This document shows, in pieces, positions 56,883-64,000 of a stretch of 64,000 nt of DNA (positions within the stretch are counted from its first letter, which is position 1; every line of letters begins with the position of its first letter). This DNA is from Steinernema hermaphroditum (lineage: Eukaryota > Nematoda > Chromadorea > Rhabditida > Steinernematidae), in the NCBI GenBank assembly GCA_030435675.1, contig CM059621.1:10168001-10232000 (forward strand), given 5' to 3'. The notes under the pieces were generated by a model that saw nothing but the letters and a program-made list of their open reading frames with translations, searched no databases and had not been told where the DNA came from. The position numbers were made by a program, and so were the translations under genes.

Positions 56883-59467
56883 GGCGAAGGCTGTTCGGAA
56901 GGCACTAGACGAGCGTCGCGGAGCACTCCAACCACATGGACGGTCCTCTTCGAAGGCACACGGAGCTCTGCAAGAAGCGTCACGCTAAGAGATCGCGATC
57001 GATTCGGCCGAACGGTTCGGCTGTGGCCCGACTGTGGCCCGACTGTGGCCGCCGCGGATCGATAGCGCGAACAGAAGGCGGAAACAGAAAGCGGGCGGGT
57101 GGAAGACGGGCGTAACTCAAAAAGTCGACTTGGATACATTTTCGTCGCATCGATCATTACGACGCCAACGTCGAGTCATCACCCGCGGTGCAGACCGAAC
57201 GACGACCCACGGACGCCGATACTTAGTCATCAGTGGACGACGGAACGATAAACTTGTCGTCGACGCCACTGGCAAGTAACGGTTCCACCGCTGTCGCTGC
57301 CCCACAAAGGATCCTCAGACGGGGATCTGGAGTCGGAGGAACGGCGATAAACAGTGAGGTTCGCGGCGGAAACTCGCCTTGCAGAACATAAAGAATGCCA
57401 CACGCAATAAAACTCGTTCTTCCATTAATCATAAAGGATTTGGCGGCGGAGGAAGCGCCTAACTCCGGCGTAAGGACCCGCATTACTCCTGACGAATCGC
57501 TTTTTCTTATCAGCGGAGCGCCGGATGGTCACTCTGGGGAACGGCAACAGCGTCGTACTGAGAGAGAGAAAAAGCGAATAGAAAAAACTGGACGAAGGGA
57601 GCAGGCTGCCGCCACGAAATGAACAGCCGCTTTCGCCAGCAGCGATGCCCGACGTCAGCCGAAGGGCCGCCAACTGGTCACAAAGTGGCTGCGGAGGCCG
57701 GCCAGCGACGACGATAGCCGAGTGTTTGCGGCGGGGGCGACGACGCGAACCGACAGCGCGTACGCAGAAGGCTCGGCGCCTTCTCAAAGCGTCGACCCCG
57801 GGGTCACCGCCGACTCGCACACCGAGTTCCGATGGACCCTGGACGCGCACGCGTATCCTCCGGGGGAGGGAGGCCGGGGACGGTTCCGAAGCAGTGGCGG
57901 GTACTTCTCGGAAAGTTTCGCTAAATAGATTGAACGGCGCCCAAGAATAGGACATGCAGGGCGAGGGAGCGGACAGAGGAAGGGCTACGGGCGCGGAGAG
58001 CGCTCCTTTGCGACAGCGATCGAATTGCGTCGCGCGGGGTCGCAGGGAGCGGCGCGCCTCACTGCCGCCGCCAACAAGGTCATCCCGCCGGACTGTCAGT
58101 TCCTCAGGCCACAGATCTCGATTCCGGATCTCGTCGGCACGGCGCCGGCCGCATGGGTACTGTACGGCGCGACAACTTTACAGCGGGGAAGCAGCGATGA
58201 AGACGAGCATCGATCGCCTCCAAATTGTTTTCATCCGCACCAGCTATGCGGCACGCGATTTCCCCGGAGGATACGGCATGAGCTGGAATAGGAGACCCTA
58301 AACGGGCGAAGTGGACGACCTTCGCGTCGCCGGGAGGGCCGTCCGCCCCGGAAATCGCAGCCGAATCGCATCTCGACCGCTCAAAGTTTCGACTAAATGG
58401 AACGGTGGAAGATTTCCGTGGATTTCGGTCGTTTGCCTGGCGGCCGAAGACGACGACGTCGACGGACACAGGGAAGGTACAGCGCGGAACCGTCCCCTCT
58501 GCGCAAAAATGATTTAGAAGAACAGCTGTCAGAGGGCGCCTCCGACAGTTTACAGTTAGGCTCATGCCAAAGTGCAAGAAGGGGCTCCTGTGCGTGTGGC
58601 TCCTTTTCGCGATGAAAGTGTGTGATGGTCCCGTAGCGATATGAGCGACGCTAATTAAGAACACGCCTGAAGGATGAATAATTAGGGAGGGCGGATTTTC
58701 GGAGAGCTTGGCGACGTCTTCGGACGCTGCACGCGATTTGTCAGCGAAAAAGAAGAAAACGGGCGATCAGTAGCCTTGCAGTTGTAGGACAAATCGTCTC
58801 CGAACACGCAAAAAAAAACTCTATTAATTTTATGTGTTCGATGAGTGAAAGAAGTGGAGAACGTGCAGGTCGTCTCCCGGACCTTTTGGGATCCGATGGA
58901 CTCCGAACGACCTCTTCTGCCCCTCAGGTAGCCGCCACTCCGGAGCGCCGCCGCGGCACTCGGTCACGGTCCAAGATTTTTGGCGACGACCTCGTAAATT
59001 AAATAGTCACTCGAGAACGAGCGGAGAAGAACCACCCGAAGCGATGAAAATAGCGTAAAGAGAGGGCGCCAAGGTCAGAGGGTCGCCCCATGAATGGACT
59101 CATCCTCCTCGCCAGCCGCCGCTCAGCTGGGCGAACGACGCGTGACAAATCGCGCATAAATCCCTTCAACTCGACGGGTGTAATAATAAGTACCGTTCCC
59201 GCGGTACAGTCGAGAACAGCGCGCATATGTACCCGACTAGGTCCCGATAGAAGGAATTGAGGACGCGTTCACGAGATTTCATCTTCTTCACAAAGTGCGA
59301 TGGAACTTTCGAACTTGGAATACGACCCCTTACCCTCCCTCCGAAACACTATAATCTTGCTGAGAACAAGTGTACAACAACACAAAGTGAATAAGACGAA
59401 TTTACAGGAAATTGCGCACACAAGCACCAGTACAGTTCTATATGACAAACAAACATCTTCCCACGTT
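56883..59467. other. Intergenic region upstream of the kinase
   Basis: 2.6 kb between the kinase start and the PRC1 3' end (both genes leftward). GC-rich in part, with overlapping open frames on both strands and no recognised motif. Likely kinase promoter and 5' non-coding sequence. Confidence 0.45.
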
Positions 59468-61302
59468 TCACGGCACAGGCGGTTTCTCGTTCAGATTTCT
59501 GAATGGCGTCCTCATTGGAGTGGCGGTCGACTGCAGCGAAACGACTGACGAACTGCTCTGCTGGATAGGAGACGATGACTTCGGGCCAGCCTAAAAAAGA
59601 TGCTCACGAACCTCCAAAGGCAGCTTAAGCTTACGATCGGAGTCGAATTCACCGGTGAAATAACGCTTAAACCGAGACTTATTTCAAGATTGGGCGCAGG
59701 GGTAACTTCGTCCTTCCTACCATACGCATGCATGCGTTTTGCTGGCGATGGTTCGATAAACGGACTCTGCCCGTGCCTCTTCGGTGCTACCTGTAACAAA
59801 TATTAGTGAAAGTGAACATACGTCATTGCTAACCTTGCTATTCCTGTTAAATCTCGGTTTTTGAGGACTATGATACCCCGGAGACATATCCCTCTTGGCG
59901 GAGATTTTCTCCATCCGTCGACGCTCTTTTTCCTGACGATGTTGTTCGATGTATTCGATGGGGGACACGCCGTCAATGAGAACCTGGTCTTCTGGATGCG
60001 CCAAGCAGTAAGCGCTGTAAGCATTTTCGACTTCTCTTTGAATTCGGGGAAGGCTTCTATCCACTTCTTGTTGTCGCTGAAACCTGCTCATTACGCACAG
60101 AGCGGAAGAGGAATCTCACTTTCAGCATAATTTGCAGTTGACCTCCTCTGTTGTTGTAGAAGTTCCTGTCCGCCGACGACTTCTCCTCGAATCCGCACTT
60201 CTCCATCCATAGCGACTTCCACTTGTTGATGTTTCCGTAGATGACCCTTCTCTCCTCAAGGCACCTGTCCAGCCTCTTCACCTCAGCTTCCAGCGCTTCT
60301 ATGTCTTCATTGGTTTGGATTTCTGCAAGCAAATGGTTATATACGCCCCCACAACTACAATCGCCACCTGGGTCGAACTGTTCAGGGAAACACCGCTCCA
60401 TCTCCGAGACATAACACTTGTCCCAGAGCTCCTTGATGCGGCTGTGGAGTTCCAAGTAGCGGAACTGCGCATCTTCGGCCCAACGCACGTACTCCTCCTT
60501 CACGTTTGAGCTCCACTTCCTGAGTTCCTCGATTCTCGTAGAGGAAACGACGTCCACGTCGGCCAAGTCGCTCTCTAGAAACTCGCGGACTTCTCTGGCC
60601 AGGCCTTGGTAGTTCATCTGTTTCGTCTCTCTCAAATGAAACGATTAGAAAGCAGTCACTGTGGCTTCGTACCTAAGAAGTTCACTCTGGATCAGAAGTA
60701 GCTCGCTCAGGCGGCTGGAGAAAAGCGTTTGGAGGTCGGCTAATTTTGACTCCAGGTGGGCCAGTTCGCCGGTAGTCGGAACCTAAACGAGTATGCTTGA
60801 GTCTCTCTTCCCTGCATTCCCTTACCCTTGATTGGCTGGACGCGTATTTGACGTTTCCTATGAGAGCGTCGTCGTCCAACTTCCTCGCAAACTCGTTCAG
60901 CTGTCTTTTCAGGTCAGACTCCTTGTCCCTGCGTCTCTCGCACTCTTTCTTCAAGTCCTTCAGATTTGCTTCCAGCGCCTTCCACAGCGCCACCGAGTTT
61001 TCCTCGAATTCCTCCAAGGGGAAGGGCTCCAGCTCCATCTCCCTGCGCAACTTCTGCACCGCCTCCGTGTTCTTCCTGATGTCCACGATGATGTTCTCGG
61101 CCATCCTCTCCTCGCCCTCCACCATTTCACTCAGCAGTTGCCTCAGGTGGCTGTACGCGTTGCGCACCCGCTTCACCCGGGCCTGCTCGTCCATGGATAT
61201 CCGCTCCCAGATCTCGTGTAGCTGCTGCATGGTCGCGTCGATGTTCTCTACAGCCTCCGCGGTCTCCATGTCCAGAGAAAGGCGGCGTTTCCGGGACGCC
61301 AT
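59468..61302 (-). CDS. PRC1/Ase1/SPD-1 spindle-midzone microtubule bundler
   Basis: Antiparallel microtubule cross-linker needed for central spindle and cytokinesis. The gene starts at ATG 61302 (MASRKRRLSLDMETAEAV); an upstream in-frame GTG is ignored. The N-terminal half is almost entirely coiled coil (dimerisation/rod: MQQLHEIWERISMDEQARVK, VEGEERMAENIIVDIRKNTE). The spectrin-like microtubule-binding region carries the family signature: LHSRIKELWDKCYV, DIEALEAEVKRLDRCLEERR, NKWKSLWMEKCGFEEKSSAD, then NNRGGQLQIMLK followed by FQRQQEVDRSLPRIQREVEN and YIEQHRQEKERRRM (PRC1 consensus NRGG.LLKEEK...LPK.E..L). The tail exons add basic, Ser/Pro-rich sequence with several TP/SP sites (NSTPI, ATPMRTPFRN), likely Cdk targets. 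A CSCGG insertion sits in the rod. The final exon ends at 59468 after a 44-nt intron. Confidence 0.9.
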
Positions 61303-62018
61303 CTGTGTTGTCTTCACCTCTTAAACACGGATATAAGAACCGAACACCCCATACAAATTAATCAGCTAACGCGCGAATCGGTTCAGCGCTGAGATTACAG
61401 AACGCCTTTCGAAAGGACGAACTTCGCGCCAGCGCGTATTCGCGGCAAGACTCGAGAGAGCGCGAAGCCGAGATTTGCAAACTATCCATCACCAACAAAC
61501 GTAAATTTTATGAAAACTAATTCTTTTCAAGTAAAGTTTGGAGAAACAAGGACCCGCGGTCCGATGAATGTCATCCCTTGCAGGTACAGGAAAGGCCAGC
61601 TCCTTCATATGACTTGCCACTTCTTCGTGTCTAGACTATTCACACATCGTCTAAAAAAGCCCACATCAATTCACATCGCAAGATGGGTTGAAACTAAGTT
61701 TGAGGCCAAGCGGATAAAGACTAGTTTGCGCGAAATTACGAAACTGACGCAAGTTGAACTCAAAATCGACGTTCTCAACCTCTACTTCACAATTATTCTT
61801 CCAAAAACCGTCCAGGTGCAAAAGCTTGCGGTCGAGCTTTTGGCTTGGTAGATACGCATACGGTCCACAACTCGGTGAGCCGTTTCGAGATACAGAAACA
61901 GGTATCCAGTCTAGACGCTTATTAGCTTCTAGAATTCGGAATTTTGGGATTGCGCTGGATCAATTTCCAATTGGAAGTGGCCACACGGGATGAAGATCGC
62001 AAACGAGTTACACTCTAA
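61303..62018. other. Region upstream of PRC1, no gene seen
   Basis: Contains the PRC1 promoter. One plus-strand frame of about 110 codons (61510-61851) has no start or motif support. Confidence 0.4.
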
Positions 62019-62128
62019 AGGCTCATTCATACTCCGCGGGGTACCCCGCGTGGTATTTTTTTGCCCCGCGGTAAATGGATTTGCCTCGCGCGTGCGGGGT
62101 ACCCCGCGGGGGCGAAATGAATGGGCCT
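62019..62128. mobile_element. Tiny Harbinger-type MITE (110 bp)
   Basis: Ends AGGCTCATTC ... GAATGGGCCT, with the 3-bp target duplication TAA on both sides (62016-62018 and 62129-62131). That is the signature of PIF/Harbinger elements. The interior holds two copies of CCGCGGGGTACCCCGCG-like palindromes in inverted order, so the whole element can fold into a hairpin. A Harbinger transposase relic is present in the same window at 42.1-42.3 kb. Confidence 0.8.
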
Positions 62129-62131
62129 TAA

Positions 62132-64000
62132 TTAACACCCAACTCAAAAGACTTCAACAAGCGGCAACAACCAACGAAGGCAAAACAAATTGCACGCTAT
62201 GCACACGCGCGCCTAACACAGCACGCATTTAAATGCATCGTGTCGAGAGTCACACTGGTGAGACTCGCCCGTTCGTCTAGCTCAGAAGAATCACGGCGTG
62301 TTAGCATGAGGAAATTGCTTCACGAAAGCGTCCGTCGCTTCGTGGTGGGACCAGGCCGCTTTCTGGGTAGGTTTTGGCCTGTAATTCCGTGTATATCAGT
62401 CCATTCGCACTAATTCCGACGACAAATCACTAATGAAGTCGAAAGCTATCGATTGATACCAAAATATCAAAAATCCCAAAAATTTGACTTTGTTCGGTCA
62501 TTTTTCGACCTCTTTTTCAACTTTTCTCGACACTCAGGACATTAGAACGAAATTCATATGTTGAAGTTGTGCGCCGTTGTCTCCTGAACATTTTGCGCAC
62601 TGAACGGCCACGAGGCACGTAAGATTGAGAAAGTTATTTCGCTTGTTGCTAGGTGATTGGTGATTTTGAGGTGATTTTGAGCTAACATGAAAGTGTCAGG
62701 AAGTCAGAACTTCGACCGTTTTTCGAACGGTTATGTATTTCACTAATGGAATGCGTGGTGCTGATAAGTTTGCGGGCAACATGAGCACTGTTACCGATCA
62801 TAATCGGTGCAAATCTGAAGATACGAGTAACTGAAGATGTGGTAAGATCGGTATCCTAATGTGGTAAGATCGGTGTCCTAGATCGGTGTGACATTTACTA
62901 CTCGGCCGCGGACGGAAAAATGAGGAATCGCCGTGGAATCGTCACTGCTGCTTCTGGAATGAATGTCAGCCTTCAGCGAAAGACATTTCTGATTCTCGCT
63001 TTCTCTCGGAAGCGTTCCGAAAAGAGAAACTCCTGAGCGCCTTGTAAAGCGCCACATCAGCGTCAAGCGGCGTATTTTCTTCGTTCCACGGTGCGCGAGC
63101 ACAGCGCTAATCAACGGACTCCTGGGGGACGAGGCGAGCCTCGAAGTGCTCGACTCCCGCGCCCACCTGTCCTTTCCGCGAGATCTTTGATGAATCGAGT
63201 CTAATTGGGGTTTCCTCCGCGTTTAAACAACTCCTTCGTTATTTCTATAGCAACGCGGACTACTCGGCTCTCGCTCTACTATTTGTTCCTCAGCGATCGA
63301 TGGCCCTCTTTCCAATTGTGTTCTTATCCTAATGAGTATTTTTCGGCATTAGGGATTAACTCGATCCCTCCGTCGCGACGTTGGCTTGTAATGCAATAAA
63401 TCATTGTCTTCCCTGGTGCTAGTATTGTCTGCTTGTTGGAGGGCGCCCTAATAAATCATTCACGGTATACTTCTGGGCAAACAGGGAGTCGAAATGGGGA
63501 CTCCTTAAGGGTGTTGTTTCCCGACGATTGTTTGGGAATGTCAGTTTTGGTTTTTGGTATACATAGAATGGGACCGGTTCCGAGCGATATGTCATCCGAA
63601 GAAAATAGATTTCGCGCGTTCTTGACTCCACACAATCCGATGAATTCGTAACGCCCGTTCCGGAGGACTTCAGGTAAACGCTCGCTATGGCGGACCTCCC
63701 GCGCGAACACTCTTCCAGTGCTTTCGCCACTCCTTTCCAGAAGGTTTAATTTCGACGTAAGCAGAGGCGACTCCGCCACCGGCAGACGTTGTGGCACCCG
63801 GGCAGGCGTAAGTACCCCGGAGGCGCTGTAGTCCCGGCAACGTCCTTTTCACGGCGCCGTGCACCTTTGCAGCGGCTCTCGGAAAGTGTGTGATGGGCCT
63901 CGCGTAATTGGCGGAGTTGTGATCTCATGATCCCGCGGGTACGCGCAAATGAGTTTTTGATTAATAAATTATCGCAGTTTTGAGCGAGACCCCCGCCGGG
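62132..64000. other. No gene recognised
   Basis: About 1.9 kb to the window edge. Open frames up to about 110 codons occur on both strands, but none shows splice structure or a known motif. It may be intronic or intergenic DNA of the next locus. Confidence 0.4.

Overview
Eukaryotic (animal) genomic DNA. The genes carry GT-AG introns, most only about 41-47 nt long, and encode metazoan-specific families: a Defective-proventriculus/SATB homeodomain protein, a Cys-loop anion channel, a Misshapen/MIG-15 kinase, a reticulon and UVRAG. A RIG-I-like helicase, His/Tyr/Gly-rich secreted proteins with TATA promoters, Tc1/mariner, Harbinger and RTE-like elements, and TTTCAG-type splice acceptors suggest a compact-genome ecdysozoan (a small-genome arthropod such as a mite, or a nematode). 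I cannot name the species. Where I worked through all exons, the sum of exon lengths keeps one frame (dve 487 aa, PNUTS 1002 aa, Elongin A 464 aa, AP-3 mu 415 aa, AIP1 616 aa), so those gene models are strong.

Layout. 1-3.2 kb: a RhoGEF (DH-PH) with frame breaks, and a small Ala/Thr-rich membrane-anchored protein. 4.4-9.5 kb (-): dve/SATB-like transcription factor, whose 1.85-kb last intron holds two fold-back MITEs and a 36-bp tandem array. 9.5-13.2 kb: GC-rich intergenic DNA. 13.2-17.1 kb (-): RIG-I-like/Dicer-related helicase. 18.0-20.4 kb (-): pentameric ligand-gated anion channel that seems to lack TM4. 21.2-25.2 kb (+): PNUTS (PPP1R10), convergent with a reticulon (25.5-27.0 kb, -). 28.6-35.0 kb (+): Elongin A, AP-3 mu and AIP1/WDR1 in series. 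35.1-35.9 kb (-): first copy of a His/Tyr/Gly-rich secreted protein gene.

36-45.4 kb is a transposon-rich block: mariner relic, broken RTE-like LINE, fold-back elements, Harbinger relic, and a four-unit array of about 0.7-kb repeats. 46.0-47.8 kb is a large palindrome formed by two head-to-head copies of the same secreted-protein gene. 49.3-51.7 kb: SBP2 (SECIS-binding protein 2) and UVRAG, head-to-head with overlapping or nearly overlapping first exons. 52.3-56.9 kb (-): Misshapen/MIG-15-type GCK kinase with CNH domain. 59.5-61.3 kb (-): PRC1/Ase1 midzone protein. The rest is apparently non-coding.

The genes are mostly unrelated housekeeping and developmental loci, not one pathway. Local links: PNUTS and Elongin A both act on RNA polymerase II elongation and termination, and both carry or resemble a TFIIS-N/LW domain. 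The most interesting points are the near-constant intron length, splice-acceptor sequences just upstream of the start codons of several housekeeping genes, the palindromic gene pair, the antisense exon overlap of SBP2/UVRAG, the TM4-less channel, and the complete RIG-I-like receptor architecture.
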